A stretch of 64,000 bases of DNA. It comes from Variovorax sp. dw_308 (GTDB lineage Bacteria; Pseudomonadota; Gammaproteobacteria; Burkholderiales; Burkholderiaceae_C). The stretch is taken from positions 186,001 through 250,000 of the forward strand of contig NZ_JAATOM010000008.1 in assembly GCF_019207085.1 (NCBI RefSeq), given 5' to 3'. How positions within the stretch are numbered: the first letter of the stretch is position 1; each line of letters opens with the position of its first letter. The translations under genes and the position numbers were made by a program. Below, piece after piece: positions 17,481-26,879 of the stretch. The notes beneath the pieces are model-generated. The model saw only the letters and a program-made list of their open reading frames with translations, did no database searches and had not been told where the DNA came from.

Positions 17481-19493
17481 TCAGGCAGTCAGCGCCGCAG
17501 GACGCGCCAGACGCACCGCGTGCATCCACGCCCGGCGCAGCACCGCAGGCGAGCGGGACTCTTCGGGAATCAGCAGGTAGCCGCGTTCGCGCAGGCTGGT
17601 GCCCAGCCCGATCTGGCTCGTCAGCACGGTCAGCGGAATCGCCAGCAGCAGCGGCAGGCCAACCGGCATCAGCCAGATCAACGCACTCGGGTCGATCAGC
17701 GCGATGCCCAGGGCCAGGGCCAGCACGACCAGGCTCATCGGCGCCAGCGTCGAAGCCGCATCGCGCCACGGCACGGCATTGGCTTCACGCGGAGGCGACT
17801 TCCAGTCGAGCTTGATGCCGGTGAGGGCGACCACCACGAACAGCGAGTGCGCAATCATGCGGACCGGCGCCTGCACGATGGCCAACGCGCTCTCGAGCGC
17901 GGCGCTCTTGACCAGGCCCCACAGCCCGCCGTACTGGTTCTGCTCGCCACGCATCATCACGGCGGCAATGCCGAGGATGCGGGGCAGGAACAGCAGGCAC
18001 AGCGTCCAGACCCACAGCCCGGCGAGTTCCGCCGGAAGCACGTCCCATTGGCCCAGCAGGCTGGTGCCGCTCAGCCAGAGCGCGGTGCCCAGCGTCAGGA
18101 ACGCGAGCCACAGCGGGGCCGAGACATAAGCCATAGTGCCGGTCACGAACATCGCGCGGTGCACCGGGTGGATGCCGGGCTCGGCCATCAGGCGGGCGTT
18201 CTGCAGGTTGCCCTGGCACCAGCGGCGGTCACGCGTCAGCTCGGCCAGCAGATCCGGCGGTTGCTGTTCGTAGCTGCCGACCAGGTCGGACACCAGCCAC
18301 ACGTGATAACCGGCGCGGCGCATCAACGCGGCTTCGACGAAGTCGTGCGACATGATGCCGCCCGACATGCCGCCGGTGCCCTTGATCGGGGCCAGCGCGC
18401 AGTGGTCCATGAAGGGCTTGACGCGGATGATCGCGTTGTGGCCCCAGTAGTGCGACTCGCCGAGTTGCCAGAACTGCATGCCCAGCGTGAACAGGCGACC
18501 CGTGACGCGCGATGCGAATTGCTGCGCCCGGGCGTGCAGCGTGACGTGGCCGATGGCCTGCGTCGCGGTCTGGATGATGCCGGCGCTCGGGTTGGCTTCC
18601 ATTAGCTTGACCATCGAGCTCAGGCAGTCGCCGCTCATCACCGAGTCGGCGTCCAGCACGACCATGTAGCGGTAGTCCTTGCCCCAGCGGCGGCAGAAGT
18701 CGGCGACGTTGCCGGCCTTGCGGTGCGTGCGACGGGTGCGCAGGCGGTAGTAGACCTCGACCTGCGGCTGGCTCGGGTTGGTGGCCAGCGCGGCGCGCAG
18801 GTCTTCCCAGGCGGCGCGCTCGGCGGCGGCGGTCTCGGGGGCGTAGCTGTCCGACAGGATGAACACGTCGAAGTGCCTGGCATTGCCGGTGGAGGCGACC
18901 GATTCGCAGGTTGCGCGCAGGCCGGCGAACACCGTGGCCACGTCTTCGTTGCAGATCGGCATGATGATCGCGGTGCGGGCTTCCGGGTTCATCGGATGAT
19001 CCGCCACCTGCTTGACCGACAGCGCATGCTTGTCTCCGCGCACGGAAACATAAAAACCCATCAGCGCGGTCACGAAGCCGGTGACGACCCAGCCGGAGAG
19101 CAGCGCATAGAGGCCGATCTGGCCGTATTCGAGCCAGGCGTTGTCGTAGTCCGGCTGGATGTTGGCAAACAACATGGCGGCGATCACGGTGCTGAACAGG
19201 GTCAGCGCCATGAAGGCGAGCCGGCGTCGTTGTGCGGCGCGTTCCCACGCCTCTTTCTTCGGCGCCGCGACAGGCGCCGAACGGCGCGCGCCGCCGGCGC
19301 CCAGGCGCACGAGCATGGCGGTGCCGATGCTGTTCCAGAAGCCGCGCCACGGCCGCGGCGCCATGGAACCGCGGTTCACCGGCGGGGCCGTGACGGAGTT
19401 CGGATGACGCTCTTCGCGCAACGGGCTGCGCGCCGGGGCGCTTTCAACCAGCGCCTGAAGTGTGCTCAGCTGTGAATAGTTGCTCGGCTTCAT
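17481..19493 (-). CDS. mdoH: Glucans biosynthesis glucosyltransferase H (osmoregulated periplasmic glucans)
   Basis: MdoH/OpgH polymerises glucose from UDP-glucose into the backbone of osmoregulated periplasmic glucans across the inner membrane. It has 670 residues with membrane spans at about 92-110 and 125-150 and four to five more after residue 430. The cytoplasmic GT2 domain contains IIMPICNED, the metal-binding LDADSVMSG and the RDRRWCQGN (R/QxxRW) motif. Its usual partner mdoG/opgG, normally upstream, is absent; instead a 394-base leader with sigma-54-type signals separates it from glrR. A hairpin terminator follows. Confidence 0.95.
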   Translation of the reverse strand: MKPSNYSQLSTLQALVESAPARSPLREERHPNSVTAPPVNRGSMAPRPWRGFWNSIGTAMLVRLGAGGARRSAPVAAPKKEAWERAAQRRRLAFMALTLFSTVIAAMLFANIQPDYDNAWLEYGQIGLYALLSGWVVTGFVTALMGFYVSVRGDKHALSVKQVADHPMNPEARTAIIMPICNEDVATVFAGLRATCESVASTGNARHFDVFILSDSYAPETAAAERAAWEDLRAALATNPSQPQVEVYYRLRTRRTHRKAGNVADFCRRWGKDYRYMVVLDADSVMSGDCLSSMVKLMEANPSAGIIQTATQAIGHVTLHARAQQFASRVTGRLFTLGMQFWQLGESHYWGHNAIIRVKPFMDHCALAPIKGTGGMSGGIMSHDFVEAALMRRAGYHVWLVSDLVGSYEQQPPDLLAELTRDRRWCQGNLQNARLMAEPGIHPVHRAMFVTGTMAYVSAPLWLAFLTLGTALWLSGTSLLGQWDVLPAELAGLWVWTLCLLFLPRILGIAAVMMRGEQNQYGGLWGLVKSAALESALAIVQAPVRMIAHSLFVVVALTGIKLDWKSPPREANAVPWRDAASTLAPMSLVVLALALGIALIDPSALIWLMPVGLPLLLAIPLTVLTSQIGLGTSLRERGYLLIPEESRSPAVLRRAWMHAVRLARPAALTA

Positions 19494-19718
19494 GGGGGCG
19501 GCCTACCAGTGTTGCCTGGCAGAGCCAAGCGTGTCGCCGATTGCCGGAAAGCGCTTGAAGACGCAATCAGGCGCCGCGCCGCTGGACGCATCGTGCGCCG
19601 CGTGCGGATGTGCCGCGCCACGGGGACGCGAGAGCGAAACCCGTTTTTGACGGAGGCCGTCGCGCTGCGAACGCAGTGCGAATGTGGGGCTGAGATGTGC
19701 TGTCATGCCAGTACAGGG

Positions 19719-19733
19719 GCAATACCTGTGCCA
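19719..19733 (-). promoter_or_regulatory. Candidate sigma-54 promoter upstream of mdoH
   Basis: On the minus strand the sequence TGGCAC-AGGTA-TTGC matches the sigma-54 core consensus TGGCAC-N5-TTGC at every fixed position, with the correct -24/-12 spacing. Transcription would start near 19707 and run into mdoH, about 215 bases downstream. A GlrR-type operator and an IHF-like site lie upstream at typical enhancer distances. This is a sequence match only. Confidence 0.7.
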
Positions 19734-19752
19734 GCAGGGAATTCAGCTTGTG

Positions 19753-19765
19753 CATCAACGACTTG
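19753..19765 (-). promoter_or_regulatory. Possible IHF site between operator and sigma-54 promoter
   Basis: CAAGTCGTTGATG on the minus strand matches 12 of 13 positions of the IHF consensus YAANNNNTTGATW. It lies about 20 bases upstream of the -24 element and about 63 bases from the GlrR-like operator, where DNA bending would bring the activator to the promoter. The consensus is degenerate, so this alone is weak. Confidence 0.4.
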
Positions 19766-19827
19766 CGTCGCTTTACATGGGGTTTACCCGAGATTTCGGG
19801 TCCGGGAGGGGTGGAAACCTCCGCTTT

Positions 19828-19845
19828 TGTCGCCGCACGGCGACA
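19828..19845. promoter_or_regulatory. GlrR-type operator (TGTC-N10-GACA)
   Basis: TGTCGCCGCACGGCGACA is a perfect match to TGTC-N10-GACA, the site described for GlrR upstream of glmY in enterobacteria. It lies only about 40 bases beyond the glrR stop codon and about 130 bases upstream of the predicted sigma-54 start. It is also a hairpin-capable palindrome. Only one copy was found, whereas the enterobacterial promoter has several. Confidence 0.65.
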
Positions 19846-19887
19846 AGCCCCGCCGTTCAATTTTGATAACTCAATGAAATCAAAGAC

Positions 19888-21297
<1,410 letters not shown>

Positions 21298-21340
21298 GGG
21301 AGGACTTTCGTGGTGCTTCGCACTGCGGTGCGACCGGCGT

Positions 21341-21961
21341 TCATGGCGTGGCCCTGATGGTGTTGCTGGGGCGGCCGAAGCTTCGCTCGATGGCGCGCAG
21401 CGCTTCCATCCGGTCGTTCAACTGGTCGATGCGCCGCTGAGCTTCGCGCACCTGCTGCGCCTGGCGGTCGCGATCTTCCTCGACGCGGCGTTGTTCCACA
21501 TAGCGCTGTGCGAGCGCACGGGCCAGCGGCTGCAGCGACTGTGCCTCGGCGGCTGGGTTGCCGATCACGCGCTGCATCAGGCTGAGCGCGCGCGCCAGGT
21601 CGGGCGGGTTGCGTGTCTGCGCCAGCGCGATCGCCAGTTGCATCTGTCCTACCGGGGAATCGGCGGGATCGCCGAGGCGCGCGATCTCGTTGCCCAGTTC
21701 GTTCCCGCCAAGGGGCCGGATCCGGTCGGCGTAGGCGAGAACTGTCGCGCTGGGCGAAGGGCTGTCGGCGGACGGCGGCAACAGGCGCGTCGCCGGCGCG
21801 GTCGGCTCGACTTCGACCGGCGTCACGCGCGGCATCGGCGGTGGCGGCGGCGGAGCCTGGACCGCGGGCTTGATCACCGACGGCAAGGCGCAGCCGGCCA
21901 GGAGCAACGGCAAAGCAATCGCGGTCACCCGCGAGGTTCTGCGAACGATGTGGAACAACAT
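21341..21961 (-). CDS. qseG: QseG/YfhG-like outer membrane lipoprotein
   Basis: A 206-residue predicted lipoprotein. A signal peptide with lipobox LLAGC (Cys24) is followed by a Pro-rich linker. A helical region has repeated RYVEQRR/REAQRR segments, likely a coiled coil, near residues 155-200. It occupies the position of qseG (yfhG) between glrK and glrR in enterobacteria, where the lipoprotein tunes the sensor kinase GlrK. Direct sequence similarity is modest, so the assignment rests on synteny plus architecture. It starts 25 bases after glrK. The start at 21961 gives a proper signal peptide; the upstream frame overlaps glrK and is not used. Confidence 0.75.
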   Translation of the reverse strand: MLFHIVRRTSRVTAIALPLLLAGCALPSVIKPAVQAPPPPPPMPRVTPVEVEPTAPATRLLPPSADSPSPSATVLAYADRIRPLGGNELGNEIARLGDPADSPVGQMQLAIALAQTRNPPDLARALSLMQRVIGNPAAEAQSLQPLARALAQRYVEQRRVEEDRDRQAQQVREAQRRIDQLNDRMEALRAIERSFGRPSNTIRATP

Positions 21962-21986
21962 GAACAGGGAAACTGGGAAATCCGGC

Positions 21987-23414
21987 TCAGGCGGCGCGGG
22001 GGAGCTCGATGCGAAAACGTGCGCCGGGGCCGTCGGGCAGCAGCGTGATATTGCCACCATGTGCAGCAATGTACTCCTGCACGATCGAAAGGCCGATGCC
22101 TGTGCCTTTGACCGCATGCTCCGGCTGGCGTTCGCCGCGGAAAAAGGGTTCGAAGACGCGGTCGCGGTCGGCCGGTGCAATGCCGGGACCGGCGTCGCTG
22201 ATGTCGATGCGGGCCACGCCGGGCTCATGCGACACGGCAATGGTGATGGTGCCGCCGCGCGTAGAGAAGCGGATCGCGTTCGATAGCAGGTTGGCGATGG
22301 CCGTGCCCAGCTTGACCGGGTCGACCGTGGCCGTGACGGGCTCGCCTTCGGCCCGTACCTTGAGGCCCTGGGCCTGCCATTGCAGGCGTTGCGCGTCGAT
22401 CTGTTCCTCGATCAGCGGCAGCAGCGCGGTGCGCTCGCGGCGTAGTTCGCGCGCCTCGAAGGCTGCTGCATTGAAGCGCAATAGCGCCTCGATCTGGCCC
22501 TGCAGCGACAGCGTGTTCTGCTGCAGGATCTGCGCGACCTCGCGCTGGGCCGGGTTGAGCGCGCCGGTCACGCCGTCCTCCAGCAACGAAACGCCTTCGC
22601 GGAGCGCGGCGAGTGGGGTCTTGAGTTCATGCGACACATGACGCAAAAAGCGCGCCTTGTCGGCATCCAGTTCGGTCAGGCGCAGGCGCAGCCATTCGAG
22701 CTGCTGCGACACGCGCCGCACGTCGACCGGGCCACGGATGTTGATCGGCTCGTCCAGGCGGTTCTGCCCGAGCCCGACGATGGCGCGCTCGATGCGCTTG
22801 AAGGGCCGTGCCAGCCACACGCCAAAGGCCAGCGCCAGCGAGACCGCCAGCGCGCTGGCCGCCAGCACCTGGCGCATGAGCCGTTCGCCGGCGTTCTGGA
22901 TGCGTTCGGCCAGCGCATTGTTCTGCGTCTCGATCAGGTTCTGCGCCTGCTGCGCGATGGCCGTGTTGAACCCGTCGAGTTCGCGGAACTGCAGGGCCAC
23001 GCTGTTCTCGCGGGCCAGCGCGGTGTCGCCGGGGCCGTCCATGAGCCCTTCGATCGCGCCGAGCTGCTCGCGCCAGCCGACCACCGACTCCGGCGGCAGG
23101 CCGTTGTCCACCAGCTTGCCGACGACGGCGGTGGCGTCGCGCACCGCATCGTTGAAGCGGCGGCGCAGCATCGCATCGTTCAGCACCAGCGACTGCCGGC
23201 CCGCGCGCTCCATCGCCGCGCTGCGCTCGGCCAGCGACTGCGCGCCGCCGGACAGCGCCAAGGCGCGCGCCGCCGCGTTGCGGCTCTCGGTCATCAGGGT
23301 TTCATACTGGAACAGCGAGCGCAGGGCCACGCCCACCAGCAGCGCGGTGATGACGAGGAACGCGAACAGCAGCAACTGCTGGAACGAGCCGCGCGAATAC
23401 TTGGATGTGGGCAT
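21987..23414 (-). CDS. glrK: Sensor histidine kinase GlrK (QseE-like)
   Basis: A 475-residue membrane kinase paired with GlrR. Transmembrane helices lie at about 14-32 and 184-203 and flank a mainly helical periplasmic domain. A HAMP segment follows. The phosphoacceptor His262 is in RHVSHELKTPLAAL, and the HATPase domain has N-box LLSNAIRFS and G-boxes DAGPGI and GTGIGLSI. The ATG shares one base with the miaB stop (TGATG), indicating coupling. Signals sensed by this branch are not known to me for betaproteobacteria; in enterobacteria GlrK responds to envelope conditions. Confidence 0.9.
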   Translation of the reverse strand: MPTSKYSRGSFQQLLLFAFLVITALLVGVALRSLFQYETLMTESRNAAARALALSGGAQSLAERSAAMERAGRQSLVLNDAMLRRRFNDAVRDATAVVGKLVDNGLPPESVVGWREQLGAIEGLMDGPGDTALARENSVALQFRELDGFNTAIAQQAQNLIETQNNALAERIQNAGERLMRQVLAASALAVSLALAFGVWLARPFKRIERAIVGLGQNRLDEPINIRGPVDVRRVSQQLEWLRLRLTELDADKARFLRHVSHELKTPLAALREGVSLLEDGVTGALNPAQREVAQILQQNTLSLQGQIEALLRFNAAAFEARELRRERTALLPLIEEQIDAQRLQWQAQGLKVRAEGEPVTATVDPVKLGTAIANLLSNAIRFSTRGGTITIAVSHEPGVARIDISDAGPGIAPADRDRVFEPFFRGERQPEHAVKGTGIGLSIVQEYIAAHGGNITLLPDGPGARFRIELPRAA

Positions 23415-24787
23415 CAGCTGGCGAGCGCCGCGGGGGCGGTGGCCGGCGCGGTGATGTCGTTTTCGCGGATCGGCACCTCGCCGCGCAGCGTGTAGGCCAG
23501 TGACTTCGTGATGCGCAGGTCGATCATCTGGCCGACCAGGCGCGGATCGCCGGCGAAGTTGACGACGCGGTTGCACTCGGTGCGGCCCATGAGTTCGGTC
23601 GCGTCCTTGCGCGAGGCGCCTTCGACGAGCACGCGCCTCGTCTGCCCCACCAGTGCATTGCCAAAGCGCTTGACGTTCAGGTCGATCACGGCCTGCAGTT
23701 CGTGCAGGCGCTTGAGCTTCACGTCGTGCGGCGTGTCGTCATGCAGCGCCGCGGCCGGCGTGCCGGGGCGGGGGCTGAAGATGAAGCTGAAGCTGGCGTC
23801 GAAGTCGCAGTCGTGGATGAGCTTCATCATCTTCGCGAAGTCCTCGTCGGTCTCGCCGGGGAAGCCGACGATGAAGTCGCTGCTCAGGGCCAGTTCCGGA
23901 CGGATGGCGCGCAGCTTGCGGACCGTGCTCTTGTATTCCATCGCCGTGTAGCCGCGCTTCATCGCCATCAGGATGCGGTCGCTGCCGTGCTGTACGGGCA
24001 GGTGCAGGTGCGAGACGAGTTGCGGCACCTTCGCATAGGCCTCGATCAGGCGCGGGGTGAACTCGTTCGGATGGCTGGTGGTGTAGCGGATGCGCTCGAT
24101 GCCGGGGATCTCGGCGATGTATTCGATCAGCAGCGCGAAGTCGGCGATCTCCGAGGTGTCGCCCATCCTGCCGCGATAGGCATTCACGTTCTGGCCCAGC
24201 AGCGTGATCTCGCGCACGCCCTGGTCGGCCAGGCCGGCGACTTCGACCAGCACGTCATCGAGCGGGCGATTGACTTCCTCGCCGCGGGTGTAGGGCACCA
24301 CGCAGTAGCTGCAGTACTTGGAGCAGCCTTCCATGATCGACACGAAAGCCGTCGCGCCCTCGACGCGCGCTGGCGGCAGGTGGTCGAACTTCTCGATCTC
24401 GGGGAAGCTGATGTCCACCTGCGGCCGGCCCTGCGACTCGCGCTGGTTCAGCATCTCGGGCAGGCGGTGCAGGGTCTGCGGGCCGAACACGATGTCGACG
24501 TAGGGCGCGCGGGCGATGATCGCCTCGCCTTCCTGGCTGGCCACGCAGCCGCCCACGCCGATCTTCACGCCCTTGGCCTTCAGGTGCTTCACGCGGCCGA
24601 GGTCGCTGAACACCTTCTCCTGCGCCTTCTCGCGCACCGAGCAGGTGTTGAACAGGATCAGGTCGGCCTCGTCGACGTTCTGCGTGGGTTCGTAGCCCTG
24701 GGCTGCGTTCAGCACGTCGGCCATCTTGTCCGAGTCGTACTCGTTCATCTGGCAGCCGAAGGTCTTGATAAATACTTTTTTGGACAT
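23414..24787 (-). CDS. miaB: tRNA-2-methylthio-N6-dimethylallyladenosine synthase MiaB
   Basis: MiaB is a radical-SAM methylthiotransferase that converts i6A37 to ms2i6A37 in tRNAs. It has 457 residues from the chosen start. The N-terminal UPF0004 domain carries the auxiliary cluster cysteines (TFGCQMNEYDSD, FNTCSVRE, VGGCVAS). The radical-SAM motif is CSKYCSYC, and a C-terminal TRAM domain ends in VPIREND. The ATG at 24787 has AGGGGA upstream, and MSKKVFIKTFGCQMN matches the family N-terminus. An upstream in-frame start would add 80 atypical residues. It is the first gene of the miaB-glrK-qseG-glrR run. Confidence 0.96.
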   Translation of the reverse strand: MSKKVFIKTFGCQMNEYDSDKMADVLNAAQGYEPTQNVDEADLILFNTCSVREKAQEKVFSDLGRVKHLKAKGVKIGVGGCVASQEGEAIIARAPYVDIVFGPQTLHRLPEMLNQRESQGRPQVDISFPEIEKFDHLPPARVEGATAFVSIMEGCSKYCSYCVVPYTRGEEVNRPLDDVLVEVAGLADQGVREITLLGQNVNAYRGRMGDTSEIADFALLIEYIAEIPGIERIRYTTSHPNEFTPRLIEAYAKVPQLVSHLHLPVQHGSDRILMAMKRGYTAMEYKSTVRKLRAIRPELALSSDFIVGFPGETDEDFAKMMKLIHDCDFDASFSFIFSPRPGTPAAALHDDTPHDVKLKRLHELQAVIDLNVKRFGNALVGQTRRVLVEGASRKDATELMGRTECNRVVNFAGDPRLVGQMIDLRITKSLAYTLRGEVPIRENDITAPATAPAALAS

Positions 24788-24977
24788 GTTGTTTCCCCTG
24801 GGAGCGATGTCCATCGCGGGCACTGTCGCACGCGACGGACGCAAAAGAAATTCGTGGAGGGCGGGATGCAGCCACAAGGAGCATCGCCCGGATCGCCGGC
24901 ATCTGCTCTGCGGCCGATGCGAGACCCTTGCGCCCCCTGTGTTCAAGGGTTCCTGGCGCAGGGCCCTGTTCGCGGCC

Positions 24978-25454
24978 CTATTCGCCGTATTTCGGCAGTT
25001 GGTCGAACGGTGTCTTGCCGTCGTCATGGGGCCGGCTGGCGGCTACGAAGGGCCAGAAATTCAGGAACGGCCGCTCGGCCGTTTCCCGCTCGATGGAGGC
25101 TTCCTCTGGCGTCAGGATCCACACTTGCGACACCAGTCCGGCCGGGTCGCGCGTGTAGTTGACAAGGAACTTCTGCCCCTGGATGGCGCCCACCATGACC
25201 AGCATGTTCTGCGGGCTGCGGATGCGGGCGCCGGGCGAGAGCCGGTCGGGCTGGCCGTCGAGCATGACCTCGGGAGCATTGAGGATCAGCAGCTTGCCGC
25301 GCAGGGTGCCGGTCGGAAAGTTGCGACCGCCGATGACGGCCTCGGGCGAGATCTGGGCTTGCGCGTCGGTGGCGAGAGGGCCGACCGCACTGGCCAAGCC
25401 AAGGGAAAGCGCTAGCAGGATTTGAGTTGTGGCGGATTTTTTGCAGCGATTCAT
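24978..25454 (-). CDS. Exported hypothetical protein
   Basis: A 158-residue protein with a clear signal peptide (positive N-terminus MNRCKK, hydrophobic core ILLALSLGLASAVG, cleavage near ATDAQAQ). The mature part is about 125 residues with no cysteines and a predicted beta-rich centre (GTLRGKLLILNAPEVML, GARIRSPQNMLVMVG). I do not recognise a named family. It looks like a conserved periplasmic protein of Comamonadaceae. It stands alone: 190 bases upstream of miaB on the same strand, and divergent from the efflux genes. Confidence 0.8.
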   Translation of the reverse strand: MNRCKKSATTQILLALSLGLASAVGPLATDAQAQISPEAVIGGRNFPTGTLRGKLLILNAPEVMLDGQPDRLSPGARIRSPQNMLVMVGAIQGQKFLVNYTRDPAGLVSQVWILTPEEASIERETAERPFLNFWPFVAASRPHDDGKTPFDQLPKYGE

Positions 25455-25661
25455 GGGGTATATCCAGAGGCTGTGAAGCGGCGATTCTACCGAGGGGCCT
25501 CAGGGAATTCCCCAAGGGCTGGAATGCGATCCTTCGCTGGCGTTGGATCAATCTTTTTGCCGGTTGTGGACTCCACCCCTCGACCACTGGTCCAATGGTG
25601 ACTATTCGTAAACAAGCTGGCGTTTTTTACTCGATGCTGGCAGTACCGTGCAAGTCGTTCC

Positions 25662-26879
25662 ATGAAGAAAAAAATTTTTGTCACCCTTGCCGGCGTGTTG
25701 GCCGTCGCCGCAGCCGGGGGCTGGTGGTGGACGGGCCACAGGCAGCAGGCCGCCGCCAAGGCCGAAGGCAATGGGGCGCAAGCCGCCGCGCCAGCGCTGG
25801 TGACGCTCAGCGCCGCGCTGAAGCAGACCGTGCCGGTCACGGTGGAAGTCAATGGCAGCGTGGTGTCGCTCAACAGCGTCGACCTGCGTCCGCAAGTCAC
25901 GAACACCGTGCGCGAGGTGCATGTGAAGGAGGGGCAGTTCGTCAAGGCGGGGCAGTTGCTGTTCACGCTCGACGACCGGCCCGACCAGGCCAACCTGGCC
26001 AAGGCCCGTGCCCAGCAGCAGAAGGACGAGGCCACGCTGGCCGACTACGAGCGCCAGCACCGGCGCGGCCAGGAAATGGTGGGGCAAGGCTTCATCGCCA
26101 AGAGCGCGGTCGACACGATCCTTTCGCAACTGGAAGCCCAGAAGGCCGCCATTGCCGCGGACCGTGCCGCCGTGCAATCGGCGCAGGTGGCCCTGGGCTA
26201 TGCGACCTTGCGCGCACCGATCGCCGGGCGCATCGGCGCGGTCGCCATCTATCCGGGCAGCCTCGCGCAGCCCACGGTGCCGATGGTCACCATCACCCAA
26301 CTCGACCCGATCGCGGTGAGCTTCCCGGTGCCGGAAGGGCAGTTGCAGGACCTGTTGGCCGCGGCGCGGACGCAGACGCCGGTGGAGGCCGTGGTTGCCG
26401 GCCGCAAGAAGCCGCTGATGGGCGTGCTGAACTTCGTCGACAACACGGTCGACCCGCAGATCGGCACGGTGCGCGCCAAGGCGGTGTTCGGCAACGAGGA
26501 CCAGGCGCTGTGGCCCGGCCAGTTCGTGGCCACGCGCGTCACCGTGCGCACGCTGCGTGACGCGACCGTGGTGCCCGCCGCCGCGCTGATGATGCTGGGC
26601 GACGGCGTGTCGGTCTATGTGGTCGACGCCGACCAGAAGGCGACGCGGCGCCAGGTCAAGACCCCGTACACCTTCGGCACGCAGGCGGTGGTGACCGGGA
26701 TCGAACCGGGCGAGCAGGTGGTCATCGAGGGCAAGCAGAACGTGCGCCCGGGCGGAAAGGTGCGGGTCGAGAAGCCGGCCGCGCCCAGGACGGCACCGGG
26801 CGAGCCTTCGTCGGCCGTGTCGCCCGCGTCGCTTTCGCCGGGGCAAGCGGACGCGTTGCCCAGGCAGGTGAAGTCATGA
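25662..26879 (+). CDS. RND efflux periplasmic adaptor (membrane fusion) subunit
   Basis: A 405-residue membrane fusion protein that would connect an inner membrane RND pump to an outer membrane channel. A single N-terminal membrane anchor (VTLAGVLAVAAAGGWWW) without lipobox cysteine is followed by the biotinyl-lipoyl half-motifs (VKEGQFVKAGQLLFTLD; TLRAPIAGRIG), an alpha-hairpin at about 105-165 and beta-barrel and membrane-proximal domains. The C-terminal 50 residues are Pro/Ala-rich. Its stop overlaps the pump gene start (ATGA). It most resembles MdtA-type adaptors. The upstream gap contains the palindrome GACCA-C-TGGTC (25582-25592), a possible operator, but no regulator gene adjoins. Confidence 0.9.
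   Translation: MKKKIFVTLAGVLAVAAAGGWWWTGHRQQAAAKAEGNGAQAAAPALVTLSAALKQTVPVTVEVNGSVVSLNSVDLRPQVTNTVREVHVKEGQFVKAGQLLFTLDDRPDQANLAKARAQQQKDEATLADYERQHRRGQEMVGQGFIAKSAVDTILSQLEAQKAAIAADRAAVQSAQVALGYATLRAPIAGRIGAVAIYPGSLAQPTVPMVTITQLDPIAVSFPVPEGQLQDLLAAARTQTPVEAVVAGRKKPLMGVLNFVDNTVDPQIGTVRAKAVFGNEDQALWPGQFVATRVTVRTLRDATVVPAAALMMLGDGVSVYVVDADQKATRRQVKTPYTFGTQAVVTGIEPGEQVVIEGKQNVRPGGKVRVEKPAAPRTAPGEPSSAVSPASLSPGQADALPRQVKS

Larger units (their letters stand above)
19494..19887 (-). other. mdoH upstream region: regulatory leader, no convincing gene
   Basis: A 394-base gap between the glrR stop and the mdoH start. It holds three consecutive hairpin-capable inverted repeats: ACCCGA/TCGGGT near 19785-19801, GGAGG/CCTCC near 19804-19822 and TTGTCGCCG/CGGCGACAA at 19827-19846. 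It also holds the sigma-54-type signals listed separately. A minus-strand open frame (19567-19860) has weak ribosome-binding context and unremarkable composition, so I do not call it. The transcript from the predicted promoter would have a leader of about 215 bases. Confidence 0.6.

Noticed and set aside
19567..19860. 97-codon minus-strand frame between glrR and mdoH
   Set aside because: It runs through the operator and promoter elements, has Arg/Pro-rich shadow-like composition and no convincing start context.
25638..25652. Sigma-54-like TGGCAG...GTGCA ahead of the efflux adaptor
   Set aside because: The spacing between the GG and GC elements is one base too short and the -24 element is imperfect.
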